The translations under genes were made by a program, and so were the position numbers. The notes under the pieces were generated by a model that had not been told where the DNA came from, searched no databases, and was given only the letters and a program-made list of their open reading frames with translations. DNA of 64,000 nt from Streptomyces huasconensis (GTDB lineage Bacteria; Actinomycetota; Actinomycetes; Streptomycetales; Streptomycetaceae): the NCBI GenBank assembly GCA_004010275.1, contig RBWT01000007.1, positions 27,673 to 91,672 on the forward strand, in the 5' to 3' direction. Position 1 is the stretch's first letter, and the number at the start of each line of letters is the position of its first letter. Positions 36,608 to 46,192 of this stretch are shown in pieces.

Positions 36608-36973
36608 TCAGTCCACCGGGGAGACTCGGATGAGGTTGCCGTCGGGGTCGGTGATCACAAACGTGCGGCCGAAGGCAGCGTCGTGCGGCTCCTCCACGAC
36701 GTGGACTCCCTTCGAGGCCCAACTCGTGAAGATCTCGTCAATCGCAGTCGCCGCTCCGGAGACCATCAGCCCGACTTCGCTTGTGCGAGGGGTGCTCGGG
36801 ACCGCTTGCTCGCTGTAGCCCGTCCACAGCGCGAACAGGACACCGGGGGCAACCTCGAAAGCTACGTAGTGGGGACTGATGAAGGTCGGTTCGATCTCGA
36901 ACAAGTCGCTGTAGAAGGCGGTAGCGGCCTCGGCGTCGCGGACGCCGATCAGGAACAGGTTGGGTGCGGGCAT
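36608..36973 (-). CDS. VOC (glyoxalase/bleomycin-resistance fold) protein
   Basis: The 121-residue protein is a single vicinal-oxygen-chelate domain: NLFLIGVRDAEAATAFYSDL at the N-terminus, PHYVAFEVAPGVLFALW, and the C-terminal DPDGNLIRV motif with the ligand Asp region. It may bind a metal and small substrate or an antibiotic. GAGGAGCGCTCC precedes the ATG at 36971-36973. Divergent to a WYL regulator starting at 37069, which likely controls it. An upstream longer frame lacks a binding site. Confidence 0.88.
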   Translation of the reverse strand: MPAPNLFLIGVRDAEAATAFYSDLFEIEPTFISPHYVAFEVAPGVLFALWTGYSEQAVPSTPRTSEVGLMVSGAATAIDEIFTSWASKGVHVVEEPHDAAFGRTFVITDPDGNLIRVSPVD

Positions 36974-37068
36974 GGAGCGCTCCTCAGATCGTTGAAGTCT
37001 CGGTACCGCTCCAGTTGATTGCCTCATCACGACAGAACCTGTCACCTTTTCTGCGAACATCAGTCAGC

Positions 37069-38034
37069 ATGAAGGCTTCGAGGCTGTTGCACCTCTTACT
37101 GCTCCTGCAGACCCGTCAGCGCATCACCACCACCGAGCTCGCCGAGCGTCTGGAAGTGTCTCGGCGGACTGTGCTGCGGGATGTCGAGGCGCTCTCGACA
37201 GCGGGTGTGCCTGTCTATGCCGAGCGCGGGCGGAACGGCGGGATCGTCTTGCTCCCCAGTGCAAGGCTCAACGCATCCCATCTGGAACCGCCAGAGCTGG
37301 AGGCCCTCTCCGTAGCCGGTTTGGACAGCGCGCAACTTGAGCGCATGGGCCTGTCTGCGGTGTGGGAGTCGGCCGCGCGCAAGATAGCCGCCCGGCAGGC
37401 TGTAGCACCTGGGTCACCGAGCCTGCTGCAACTGGCGGACCTGGTACTGGTGGACAGCACCGCGTGGTTTGCTGACTCAGAGGCAGCGGTCGACGTATCG
37501 GATCTGTCCTCGGCCCTGCGACGCCGACGACGGCTGCGAATCCAGTACCGGCGCAGCGCCGAGAGTCAGGCCTCGACGCGGGTGGTCGACCCGTACGGGA
37601 TCGTGGCGAAATCAGGCCGCTGGTATCTCGTCGCCGATGACCAGGGGGACGGTCGACTGTTCGCTCTGGAACGACTCTCGTCCTACGAACAACTCGACGC
37701 GCCCGCTGCTCTCCGACCAGGCGAAACCCTCCGCACCAGATGGACCGCATTGAAGGAACGCACCGAGGGGCAAGGTCGCGTGAGCGTGACCGTCCGTCTG
37801 CCAGAAAAAGGCCTCGACCTGGCATGGCGCATCCTCGGCAACCGCATCCACGATATCTCCGACGCGGAGAACGGCTGGTGCACCGTCGTTGTCCGCTACC
37901 CCGACATCGAGTCAGTGCGTCAGCTCCTCCAGTTCGGCGACCACATCGAGATACTCACCCCACAGACAGCCCGCGAACGCATCAGTCAGCTCGCCAGAGA
38001 CCTGGCTGTAAGGCACTCAACCCCCACCTCATGA
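37069..38034 (+). CDS. YafY-type transcriptional regulator (HTH + WYL)
   Basis: The 321-residue regulator has an N-terminal winged helix of DeoR/HTH_11 type (TTELAERLEVSRRTVLRDVE, residues ~20-45) and a WYL sensor domain near 165-235 (YGIVAKSGRWYLVADDQGDG), followed by a WCX-type C-terminal extension (RIHDISDAENGWCTVVVRYP). WYL domains often sense nucleic-acid or nucleotide ligands; this type commonly regulates a neighbouring VOC gene. It is divergent from that gene. The ATG at 37069 is chosen over a longer upstream frame from 36964 that overlaps the VOC start. Confidence 0.92.
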   Translation: MKASRLLHLLLLLQTRQRITTTELAERLEVSRRTVLRDVEALSTAGVPVYAERGRNGGIVLLPSARLNASHLEPPELEALSVAGLDSAQLERMGLSAVWESAARKIAARQAVAPGSPSLLQLADLVLVDSTAWFADSEAAVDVSDLSSALRRRRRLRIQYRRSAESQASTRVVDPYGIVAKSGRWYLVADDQGDGRLFALERLSSYEQLDAPAALRPGETLRTRWTALKERTEGQGRVSVTVRLPEKGLDLAWRILGNRIHDISDAENGWCTVVVRYPDIESVRQLLQFGDHIEILTPQTARERISQLARDLAVRHSTPTS

Positions 38035-38083
38035 TTGCCGATCAGAACGTCCTACCCTCCATCAACGTCTCCGGTCAGTACAT

Positions 38084-38848
38084 CTAGCGCAGGGCCTCCC
38101 GCAGCGCCTGGTTGAAACGCTCGGCTTGGCCCTGCTGGGACATGTGACCGGCGCCTTCGATGACCGTCAGCCGGGCGTCGGGGATCAGGCTCGCGCACTC
38201 ACGGGGGATGCCGAGCGGTACCTCGGTGTCCAGTTCGCCGTGCAGGAACGTGGTGGGCACGCGCACCCGGCCCAGGCGGCCACGCGGATCGTAGGTGGCC
38301 TGGTCTACGAGGAGTTGGTCGATGAGGAAGGTCGAATCCAGGAGCTGCCGGATCGTCCAGTCGATCATCGGGGCGCCGACGCCGGGCCGGTACCACTGCG
38401 GGACGAGGTCGGCGAGCGTTCCCGCTCGGTCGGCGCGCAGGCCCGCCAGCAGCTTGTCCATCGCGTTCTGCATGCCCGAGAAATGGTGGATGCCGGCGTC
38501 GACGGGGACGATGGCACCGACATTGTCCGGAGCGGCCAGGGCGGCCTCGATGGTGAACGCCCCGGCGATCGACGACCCGATCAGCACTGGCTCGTCCAGT
38601 GCCAGAGCGTCGAGGAACTCCAGGATGTCGTGGGTGATCTCGGCGATGGTGTAGCCGGTGGCGGGCCGGTCGGAGCGGCCGCAGCCCCGCCAGTCGACGG
38701 TGATCACGCGGTGGTCGGCCATCAGGTCGGCGACCTGGGCGTCCCACACCCTGCCGCTGGTGCCCCAGCCGTGCAGGAACACCAGGGGGCGGCCGGTGCC
38801 GTGGTCCTCGTAGTAGAGCCGGGTGCCGTTGACGGTCGCACAGGTCAT
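38084..38848 (-). CDS. Alpha/beta hydrolase
   Basis: The 254-residue hydrolase shows the oxyanion motif FLHGWGTSGRVWD, nucleophile elbow IGSSIAGA (Ser near residue 94), the Asp region (HGELDTEVPL) and catalytic His in IEGAGHMSQQ. It resembles haloalkane/peroxidase-type esterases of the AB-hydrolase-1 family; substrate unknown. ATG start with AGGAAGGACGAGAAG upstream. Divergent to a LysR regulator, with a perfect palindrome between them. Confidence 0.9.
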   Translation of the reverse strand: MTCATVNGTRLYYEDHGTGRPLVFLHGWGTSGRVWDAQVADLMADHRVITVDWRGCGRSDRPATGYTIAEITHDILEFLDALALDEPVLIGSSIAGAFTIEAALAAPDNVGAIVPVDAGIHHFSGMQNAMDKLLAGLRADRAGTLADLVPQWYRPGVGAPMIDWTIRQLLDSTFLIDQLLVDQATYDPRGRLGRVRVPTTFLHGELDTEVPLGIPRECASLIPDARLTVIEGAGHMSQQGQAERFNQALREALR

Positions 38849-38967
38849 CTTCTCGTCCTTCCTTCAGCGGTCCCGCCTCGCGGGGCCGCTCTCGCCGAAC
38901 TGCGCTGACGTGAGCAATTCCAGCGGAGCGGTCCGTGACGACCAAGGAGAGATCCGCTCCTAGACTG

Positions 38968-38982
38968 ATCACGAATCGTGAT
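38968..38982. promoter_or_regulatory. Perfect 15-bp palindrome, likely LysR operator
   Basis: ATCACGAATCGTGAT is a perfect inverted repeat around a central A, located 16 bases before the LysR start and 120 bases from the divergent hydrolase start. It fits the T-N11-A type LysR binding box (in the longer TGATCACGAATCGTGATGA context). It probably mediates control of the pair. Confidence 0.6.
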
Positions 38983-38997
38983 GAATGAGAGGTGCCC

Positions 38998-39894
38998 GTG
39001 GAACTGCGTCAGGTGCGCTACTTCGTGGGCGTGGCCGAGGAACTGCACTTCGGACGTGCCGCCGAGCGGCTGCACATCGTGCAGCCGACCGTCAGCCAGC
39101 AGGTCCGCCGGCTGGAGCGCGAGTTCGGGCTGGATCTGTTCGACCGCACCACCCGCACGGTGACCCTGACCGCGGCGGGGCGGGCCTTCCTGCCGCATGC
39201 CCGCGCCCTCCTGCGGGCCGAGCGCGCGGCGACCGAGGCGATGGCCGTGCTGCGCACCGAACAGGAATCGACCCTGCGCCTCGGCACCAACGTCGGACTG
39301 GGCACCCGCCTGGACGCCTTGTTGACGGCACTGACCGAACGGGCTCCCCAACTCATGGTTGAACTGGTCAGCGTGCCCTCGGCGACCCGGCTCCAGCAGG
39401 TCCGCGAAGGGGAACTGGACGCCGCCTTCATCCGCGGTGTCGAGCACAGCCCGGACCTGGAGCTACTCCCTCTGTGGCGCGACGTCCTGGTGGCCGCCCT
39501 GCCCGCGCGGCACCCCCTGGCAGCACAGCGGGAGGTCGCTCTCGCCGACCTGGCCGACCTGCCCCTGCGGCTCGCGCCCCAAGAAGCCAACCCGCACCTG
39601 GCCGATATCGTCGTCGGCGCCTGCCGGACAGCCGGATTCGAGCCCATCATGGGCCCCGCCTTCACCACCGACCAGGACACCCTGGCCGCCATCGCCTCCG
39701 GCAGGCCGAGCTGGACGGTCTATTACGAGGCCCAAGCCCAGATCCAGCCGGCTCCCCGCGTCACCTTCCGGCCCTTCGCCGAACCCGCCCCGGCCGTACA
39801 GACCTGCCTGGCCGTACGCTCGGGTCCCCCGTCCCACCGGCTGACCGCGCTACTGGACGCCTGCAACGAAGTGGAGAGGCGTGGAGTGGATTAG
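38998..39894 (+). CDS. LysR-family transcriptional regulator
   Basis: The protein of 298 residues has an N-terminal winged HTH (LRQVRYFVGVAEELHFGRAA, PTVSQQVRRLEREFGLDLFD) and an effector-binding domain (STLRLGTNVGLGTRLDALLT, GELDAAFIRGV, ARHPLAAQREVALADLADLP). I prefer GTG 38998 because GAGAGG sits six bases upstream; GTG 38992 is two codons longer but poorly spaced. It likely regulates the divergent alpha/beta hydrolase through the palindrome at 38968. Confidence 0.93.
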   Translation: MELRQVRYFVGVAEELHFGRAAERLHIVQPTVSQQVRRLEREFGLDLFDRTTRTVTLTAAGRAFLPHARALLRAERAATEAMAVLRTEQESTLRLGTNVGLGTRLDALLTALTERAPQLMVELVSVPSATRLQQVREGELDAAFIRGVEHSPDLELLPLWRDVLVAALPARHPLAAQREVALADLADLPLRLAPQEANPHLADIVVGACRTAGFEPIMGPAFTTDQDTLAAIASGRPSWTVYYEAQAQIQPAPRVTFRPFAEPAPAVQTCLAVRSGPPSHRLTALLDACNEVERRGVD

Positions 39895-40125
39895 TCGAGG
39901 CACCCGTAGGGCTCACCCCTCAGCACACCCTCGCAGCTCTCACCGTGCCCCGACACCTTCGACGGAGTCGTACACGCCACCAAAGCCCACGCCCCGGACG
40001 ACCGGCCTCTCCCTAGTCCGCTGGCGTGCGGAGGTCGGCAGCCCAGTTCACGAGTGCCACCCTCCCTTTCCATTCCCCGGAAGCCCCCGCCCCGCAGCCC
40101 GGTGACAGATATATAGGCTGATCAC

Positions 40126-40611
40126 GTGGCACCTACCGAAGACTCGACGGACGAGAGCGGCACCGCGACGGACCTGCAGTCGTTCGCGGTTCAGTTGCGC
40201 CGTATGAACGGCGAGCTCAACCGCGTGGTGCACGCCTTCGCGGCCGGTCAGAACCTGCACGCCACCGATGTCCAGGCCCTGAGCGCCATCCTGGACGCCG
40301 ACGAGCCGATGACCCCGGGGCGGCTGCGGACGCATCTGGGGCTCACCTCGGGCGCTGTCACCGCGTGCCTGGACCGGCTCGAACGGGCCGGGCACATCCG
40401 GCGCTCCCGGGAGAGCCAGGACCGAAGGGTCGTTCATCTGCACTACGAGAACAGCGCCCGTTCCGCGGCCCGCTCCTTCTTCCAGCCGCTCGCGGTCGCC
40501 ACGGAGAGCGCCCGGGCCCTCTTCGACCCCGAGGAACTGACCGTCGTCATGCGGTTTCTGACGGCGCTCAACGAGGAACTCTCGGACGTACGCCGCCCTC
40601 CGTCCCCCTGA
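40126..40611 (+). CDS. MarR-family transcriptional regulator
   Basis: The 161-residue regulator contains the MarR winged helix: VQALSAILDADEPMTPGRLR, GLTSGAVTACLDRLERAG and the wing HIRRSRESQDRRVVHLHY, flanked by dimerisation helices. A TATATA box lies at 40110-40115, only 10 bases before the GTG, and there is no Shine-Dalgarno, suggesting a leaderless transcript. The next gene, 112 bases downstream, is an MMPL exporter, the classic repressor-efflux arrangement. Confidence 0.92.
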   Translation: MAPTEDSTDESGTATDLQSFAVQLRRMNGELNRVVHAFAAGQNLHATDVQALSAILDADEPMTPGRLRTHLGLTSGAVTACLDRLERAGHIRRSRESQDRRVVHLHYENSARSAARSFFQPLAVATESARALFDPEELTVVMRFLTALNEELSDVRRPPSP

Positions 40612-40673
40612 AGCCAAGCCGACCACCCCACAGGGGCGGCCACCACCACCCGAACTCCGAACCCTTCCCGCAT

Positions 40674-40682
40674 TTGATTCAA
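40674..40682. promoter_or_regulatory. Candidate MarR operator upstream of the MMPL gene
   Basis: The AT-rich 40-base stretch before the MMPL start holds a perfect TTGATTCAA palindrome and further TTGAG repeats. In such G+C-rich DNA this stands out and fits a MarR-type operator overlapping a promoter. Confidence 0.4.
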
Positions 40683-40723
40683 CCATTGAGATAGTTCGTG
40701 ATTGAGTTACCTTGAGGAGCTAC

Positions 40724-42800
40724 ATGTCCGCCGGTGCACGTATCGCCCGCTGGCTCGTCCCCCTCGTCCTCCTCGCCGCCTGGCTGGGCATCGGCGGAGT
40801 GCTCGGTCCTTACGCAGGGAAGCTCGGAGAGGTCGCCACCAACGACCAGGCCGCCTTCCTCTCACAGAACGCGGAGTCGACCCAGGTCATCAACGCGCAA
40901 CGCGCCTTCGACCAGAAGGAGACCCTGCCGGCCGTCGTCGTGTGGACCGCCGACGACGACGCGCGGGCACAGCGTCTGACCGCCGCACAGAAGGAGGCGG
41001 CTTCCCGGTCCCTGCGCTCGTTAGACGGCTCCCCCGGCACGACGGGCCGTGCCTCGCCGGCTCTGGCCGCCGAGGACGGCCGTGCGCTACGGGGCGTCGT
41101 GCAGCTACGGCCCGATCTGGGGGACGAGCTGCCCAATGCCCTGGAGCGGATCGAGAAGGCGGCGGCGAAGGTCCCCGGCACCACCGCGCGGCTGGCGGGA
41201 CCCGCGGCCAGCCAGGCCGACCTGTCCGACGCCTTCGCCGGGATCGACGGCATCCTCCTGGGCGTCGCCCTGGTCACCGTCCTGCTGATCCTGCTGCTCG
41301 TCTACCGCAGTCTGCTGCTGCCCTTCGTCATCATCGTCGGCGCGGTGTTCGCGCTCGGACTGGCCTGCGCGATCGTCTACGCGCTGGCGAGACCATGACG
41401 TCGTACGCGTCGACGGGCAGGTGCAGGGCATCCTGTCCATCCTCGTCATCGGCGCCGCCACCGACTACGCGCTGCTGCTCACAGCCCGGTTCCGCGAGGA
41501 ACTGGCGCTCGACGACGACCGGGCGGCCGCCATGCGCTCGGCGCTGCGCGCTCGACGGGGCCCATCGTCGCCAGTGGCGCGACCGTCGCCCTCGGCCTGC
41601 TCGCCCTGCTGCTCAGCGACCTGGCGAACAACCGGGCGCTCGGCCCGGTCGGCGCCATCGGCATCGCCTGTGCCGTCCTGAGCGCGCTGACCTTCCTCCC
41701 TGCGGCACTGCTGCTGCTCGGGCGGGCCGCGTACTGGCCCGCCAGGCCCCGTGCCGCGCAGGAAAGCACGGCCGGGCACGGCGTGTGGCGCAAGGTGGCG
41801 AGAGCCGTGGACCGGGCGCCGCGCAAGGTCTGGGCATGGACGCTCGCCGCACTGTGCGTGTGCGCCGCGTTCGCGCCGAACCTTCACTCCAAGGGCGTCC
41901 CGCTCGACGAGATCTTCGTCAACGACGCACCCTCCGTGGCGGCGCAGAAGACCCTGGGCGAGCACTTCCCCGGCGGCTCGGGGAACCCTGCCGTCGTCAT
42001 CGTCGACGCCTCGCGGCTCGACCGGGTCACCGCGGCGGTGAAGGAGACGGACGGTGTGGCCGAGGCCGCGGCCGTGACCAGGTCCGGCCGCCCCGGTGCG
42101 GGCGAACCCCTCGTGGTCGACGCGCGTACGCCTCGACGACACATTGAAGGACCCCACCGACAGCGACGCCGCCAAGGAGACCGTGGTGCGGCTGCGCGAC
42201 GCGGTCCACGGGGTGAACGGCGCCGACGGTCTCGTCGGCGGCTACACCGCCCAGCAGTACGACACCCAACAGGCCGCGGAGCACGACCGCGTGCTGATCA
42301 TGCCGGTGGTCCTCGCGATCATCCTCGTCATCCTCGTCGGCCTGCTGCGCTCGCTCCTCATGCCGCTGCTCCTGGTCGCGACGGTCGCCCTCAACTTCGT
42401 CGCGACCCTGGGAGTGTCCTCACTGGTCTTCCGGCACGTGTTCGGCTTCAGCGGCACCGATGCCTCCGTACCGCTCTACGGCTTCGTCTTCCTCGTGGCC
42501 CTCGGCGTGGACTACAACATCTTCCTGATGTCGCGGGTCCGCGAGGAGTCCGTACGCCACGGCACGCGTGAGGGAGTCCTGCGCGGGCTGACGGCGACCG
42601 GCGGTGTCATCACCTCGGCCGGTGTCGTCCTGGCCGCGACGTTCGCCGCCCTGGGTGTCATCCCCCTCGCGTTCCTCCTCCAGATCGCCTTCATCGTCGC
42701 TTTCGGCGTCCTCCTCGACACCCTGGTCGTACGCTCGCTCCTCGTCCCCGCGCTGGTCCGCGACATCGGCGACCGGGCGTGGTGGCCCGGGCGCGTCTGA
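40724..42800 (+). pseudogene. MMPL/RND-type transporter, frameshifted
   Basis: A ~690-residue MMPL family exporter is spread over several frames. The start (ATG 40724, GAGGAGC upstream) gives MSAGARIARWLVPLVLLAAW and a large extracellular loop, then helices (FAGIDGILLGVALVTVLLIL, LLLPFVIIVGAVFALGLACA). Shifts near 41393, 41560 and 42125 lead through DHDVVRVDGQVQGILSILVI, GATDYALLLTARFREEL and GPIVASGATVALGLLALLLS; the last frame (YTAQQYDTQQAAEHDRVLIM, VALGVDYNIFLMSRVREE, LDTLVVRSLLVPALVRDIGD) stops at 42800. These proton-driven pumps export lipids or drugs. It follows a MarR gene. Three single-base changes would restore it. Confidence 0.85.
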
Positions 42801-42993
42801 GTGCACCCGACCCCGCGCGCCCGGGTGGCCGCTCCCCCACCTGGAGCTTCCGTAGCGTCAGTTGCGGCGCGGCCGCCCGAGCGTTGTCGGTTCGCTGGTC
42901 TGTGAGAGCGGTTCCTGATAGGTACGGTGCGTGCCGAACGGACACACGTACGTGACCGCGTATCCCCGAGTCCCCGAGTGTCGGAGGTCCCTC

Positions 42994-44505
42994 ATGGGCA
43001 AGCGCTTCACACGGCAGCACCCCGGCCCGGTGGCCCTGATCGCCCTGATGGTCACCGCGCTGCTCGGTGTGGGCCTGGCTCCGGCCGCTTCGGGGGAAGC
43101 GGAAAGCAGGCGCGTCGGCACCGATTCCGGCGCCGTCACGGGGGCCACTTCCGGCCGCGGGTCCCCAACCGCCCCCGCTGCCGCCGGTATACCCCGCCTC
43201 ACCGACGCCCGCGGCCGGACACTCACCCAGCGCGGCTGGAACGTCGAGGACAAGATCCACCGCGGCCCGGACGCCCTCAGCGCGATCACCGAGCGGCACT
43301 TCGCCGACTTACGGGCCCACGGCTTCAACTTCGCCCGCCTGCTGGTCTTCTGGGACGACCTGGAGCCGCGGCGCGGGCGTTACAGCGAGGCGTACCTACG
43401 CAAGATCGGGCGCATTCTCGACTGGGCGCGCGAGCACGGTGTCCACGTCGTCATCGACGCCCACCAGGACGTGTTCGGGCCCGCGTTCGGCCACCGCGGA
43501 ATCCCGGCGTGGGCGACGCGGACCGACGGGCTGCCGTTCACCCCGCACCCCGACGACTGGTTCGCCGAGTACTTCGAACCCGCCGTCCAGCGCGCCTTCA
43601 CCCATCTCTACGAGGACGCGGACCTGCAACGCGCGCAGGCCCGCATGTGGCGCCTGCTGGCGGACCGCTTCGGCGGGCACCCCGCGGTGTTCGGCTACGA
43701 CCTGATCAACGAGCCGATGGGTGAGCTGCGCGCGGGCGAGGACCTGGCGAGTGCCGCACGCCGCATCGAGGCGACGCAGCTGACCCCGATGTACCGCCGC
43801 CTCGCCGCCGCCATCCGCACCCGGGACCGCTCGAACCACCTGTTCATCGAGCCGACCCCGATCGTCGGCGAAGGCGTCCCCACCGGCCTGGGCCGCGTCC
43901 CCGACGAACGCGTCGTCTACGCCCCGCACTTCTACAACACCGCGATGGAGGCGGGCGCCGACTACGACCCGGCGGCCGGGTGGATCACGGCGTACGAGAA
44001 CGCCGTCACCGCCTATCCACGCAAGCACTCGGTCCCCGTAGTGGTGGGCGAGTGGGGCCCGCTGAACAGCGGCCTGCCGAACATGCGCCGCTTCCACGAC
44101 GACGCGCTCGCCTCCTTCGCCCGCTACTCCTCGGGCTGGGCGGCCTACGTCTGGTGCTACGGCGGCGGCTACTGCGCCCTCGACCGCGACGGCCGCTTCC
44201 GTACGAACAAGGAGCGCACCGCCACGCCGTACGCCCCGGCAGTCGCGGGCACCGTGCACGCCGACACCCACGACCCGGCCGACGCCACATACCGCCTCGC
44301 CTACCGGTCGACTCGCCGCCCCGGCACCACCGTGCTGTCCCTGCCGCCGAGCACCACCGGCTGGCGGATCGAGGTGTCGGGCCGCACGGCACACTCCAGC
44401 GCCCGAAGTGTGCCGCCCGGGCAGGCACGGCAGGTGCACGTGTGGGCGTCCGACGGGGCGGAGGTGGAGGTGACGGTGCGGCCGGGCTCCGGCCGCCGGG
44501 GCTGA
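42994..44505 (+). CDS. Secreted GH5 glycosidase (endoglycoceramidase-like)
   Basis: The intact 503-residue protein has a signal peptide (KRFTRQHPGPVALIALMVTA...) and a Thr/Ser-rich linker, then a GH5 barrel. Signature blocks are RGWNVEDKIHRGPDALSAIT, GFNFARLLVFWDDLEPRRGR, VVIDAHQDVFGPAFGHRGIP, the acid/base GYDLINEPMGE and the nucleophile VPVVVGEWGPL, plus AAYVWCYGGGYCALD. A C-terminal beta-sandwich (YRLAYRSTRRPGTTVLSLPP) follows. Endoglycoceramidases release glycans from glycolipids. The ATG at 42994 has CGGAGGTCCCTC upstream; an earlier frame start has none. Confidence 0.88.
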   Translation: MGKRFTRQHPGPVALIALMVTALLGVGLAPAASGEAESRRVGTDSGAVTGATSGRGSPTAPAAAGIPRLTDARGRTLTQRGWNVEDKIHRGPDALSAITERHFADLRAHGFNFARLLVFWDDLEPRRGRYSEAYLRKIGRILDWAREHGVHVVIDAHQDVFGPAFGHRGIPAWATRTDGLPFTPHPDDWFAEYFEPAVQRAFTHLYEDADLQRAQARMWRLLADRFGGHPAVFGYDLINEPMGELRAGEDLASAARRIEATQLTPMYRRLAAAIRTRDRSNHLFIEPTPIVGEGVPTGLGRVPDERVVYAPHFYNTAMEAGADYDPAAGWITAYENAVTAYPRKHSVPVVVGEWGPLNSGLPNMRRFHDDALASFARYSSGWAAYVWCYGGGYCALDRDGRFRTNKERTATPYAPAVAGTVHADTHDPADATYRLAYRSTRRPGTTVLSLPPSTTGWRIEVSGRTAHSSARSVPPGQARQVHVWASDGAEVEVTVRPGSGRRG

Positions 44506-44533
44506 GGCCCGGGGGCGTCCTGGGCCATTGTCG

Positions 44534-44564
44534 GACCGGGCGGTGGCAGAGCCGTCGCCCGGTC
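44534..44564. terminator. Hairpin between convergent genes
   Basis: A 9-bp stem (GACCGGGCG at 44534-44542 with 44556-44564) lies between the GH5 gene (ends 44505) and the esterase gene (ends 44579). Confidence 0.6.
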
Positions 44565-44578
44565 GTCGTCCCGGCGGG

Positions 44579-45454
44579 TCAGGGGCCAGGGACGGCCCTG
44601 GCGCGGGGGTTGCGCTCGAAGGCCGACCAGAGCGGAGACGAGCAGTAGGTGCAGTCGGGGCCGAAGTACAGGCCACGGGCCTGCTCGTCGCCCATGAGGT
44701 GGAAGCGGAACCACGCGGTGACGGGGCCGTGCAGGCCGGGTATGCCGTAGTGGTCGGCGCCGCGTTGTTCGGCGTAGATGGCGGGCACCTGGGTGGCCTG
44801 GCCGTAGGTCCTGCGGACCGTCGAGGACGGCACGATGGTGTCGTTCTGGCCGGCGTAGAACACCGCGGGGCCCCGCACCCGGCTGCCGCTGCTGAACGCG
44901 AGGGGGTAGATCGGGGCGATCGTGTCCACCCGGGGGTCGGCCCCGGCGTCGACCGCCGCGCCGCCGCCGAAGGAGTGGCCCGTGGCGCCCACGTCGGCCA
45001 GGTCGACCTTGCCCTGGTAGGGGCTGCCGGCCCGCCCGTTCTCGGTGGTCAGGTAGTCGAGTCCCCGGAGCATGGGTCCTCCGGTGCCCGCGTTGCCCTC
45101 CGCCGCGGCGACGATGAAGCCGTGCGAGGCGAGGTGGTTCAGCAACGGGGCGTACCGGTCGAGGCCGGAGCGGGCTCCGTTGTTCCACAGGATCACCGGG
45201 TGTGTGGTGCATCCGAGGGTCCCCAGGTCGGTCGGCCGGAAGACGGTCGTGCCCCGGCCGTTGGAGGCGGAGCTGACGGCGAACGGGCCGGGGGCGGCCC
45301 ACTGGCCGTTGACCGACGGGCAGGTCGAGGCTGTCGCGGCGGCCGTGGCCGTGCCCGTAGTGCCGCCGGCCGCCAGCAGGGCCATGGCCGCGAGCACGGT
45401 ACCGATGCGGCGGCTCGAGTGACGACGTTTCAGGGCGCGCGGAAGGAAGGGCAT
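44579..45454 (-). CDS. Secreted alpha/beta hydrolase (lipase/cutinase-like)
   Basis: The 291-residue protein starts with a signal peptide (LKRRHSSRRIGTVLAAMALL...ATAAATA). It then shows the features of the bacterial PET-hydrolase/chlorophyllase-like lipases: VILWNNGARSGLDRYAPLLN, NHLASHGFIVAAAEG, nucleophile elbow GATGHSFGGGAAVDAGADPR, the Asp region (FYAGQNDTIVPSST) and His (QRGADHYGIPGL). Two cysteines near the end (PDCTYCSSPL) could form a disulfide. It probably hydrolyses esters outside the cell. ATG start with AGAGGAGCAACATG spacing. Confidence 0.85.
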   Translation of the reverse strand: MPFLPRALKRRHSSRRIGTVLAAMALLAAGGTTGTATAAATASTCPSVNGQWAAPGPFAVSSASNGRGTTVFRPTDLGTLGCTTHPVILWNNGARSGLDRYAPLLNHLASHGFIVAAAEGNAGTGGPMLRGLDYLTTENGRAGSPYQGKVDLADVGATGHSFGGGAAVDAGADPRVDTIAPIYPLAFSSGSRVRGPAVFYAGQNDTIVPSSTVRRTYGQATQVPAIYAEQRGADHYGIPGLHGPVTAWFRFHLMGDEQARGLYFGPDCTYCSSPLWSAFERNPRARAVPGP

Positions 45455-45541
45455 GTTGCTCCTCTGCTCAAGAAGGGCTGTACGTAGGTGAGTTTGGTGG
45501 CGCGCGCGTGATCAGCGGGGCGGCGGCCTGGCCTGCCTGTC

Positions 45542-46192
45542 TCAGCAGGCGGCCGAGACGTGGTCGAGGAGCACGGGCGCGGCCGTGCTGTTGATGACGT
45601 CTTCGACGGTTGTGCCCGGGGCGGTTTCCACCAGGGCCAGGCCGTGGGGTGTCACGTCGAGAACGCCGAGGTCGGTGATGACGCGGTGGACACACCGCTC
45701 ACCGGTGAGGGGCAGGCCGCACTCCTCCACGATCTTCGGGGTGCCGTCCTTGGCGGTGTGGTCCATGAGGACGATGACGCGGCGGGCGCCGTGGACGAGG
45801 TCCATCGCGCCTCCCATGCCCTTGACCATCTTGCCGGGGATCATCCAGTTGGCGAGGTCGCCGTGTGCGGAGACCTGCATGGCGCCGAGGACCGCCGTGT
45901 CGATGTGCCCGCCGCGGATCATGCCGAAGGACAGGGCCGAGTCGAAGAAGGCGGCTCCCGGCAGGACGGTGACGGTCTCCTTGCCCGCGTTGATCAGGTC
46001 GGGGTCGACCTCGTCCTCGTACGGGTAGGGGCCGGTGCCCAGGATGCCGTTCTCGGAGTGCAGAACGACGTGTACGCCGGGTGCGAGGTGGCCGGGGATG
46101 AGGGTGGGCAGGCCGATGCCGAGGTTGGCGTAGGAGCCATCGGTGAGTTCGGCGGCGGCTCGGGCCGCCATCTGCTCGCGGGTCCAGGTCAT
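45542..46192 (-). CDS. 3-oxoacid CoA-transferase, subunit B
   Basis: The 216-residue subunit carries the catalytic glutamate in [19 protein letters not shown], with [20 protein letters not shown] at the N-terminus and [20 protein letters not shown] in the middle, all typical of ScoB/AtoA-type family I CoA-transferases. It transfers CoA between succinyl-CoA (or acetyl-CoA) and a 3-oxo acid such as acetoacetate. Its ATG overlaps the subunit A stop as ATGA, so the two are translated together. Confidence 0.92.
   Translation of the reverse strand: MTWTREQMAARAAAELTDGSYANLGIGLPTLIPGHLAPGVHVVLHSENGILGTGPYPYEDEVDPDLINAGKETVTVLPGAAFFDSALSFGMIRGGHIDTAVLGAMQVSAHGDLANWMIPGKMVKGMGGAMDLVHGARRVIVLMDHTAKDGTPKIVEECGLPLTGERCVHRVITDLGVLDVTPHGLALVETAPGTTVEDVINSTAAPVLLDHVSAAC

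Noticed and set aside
43396..44676. 426-codon minus-strand frame antisense to the GH5 gene
   Set aside because: Shadow of the intact GH5 enzyme; no domain signals.
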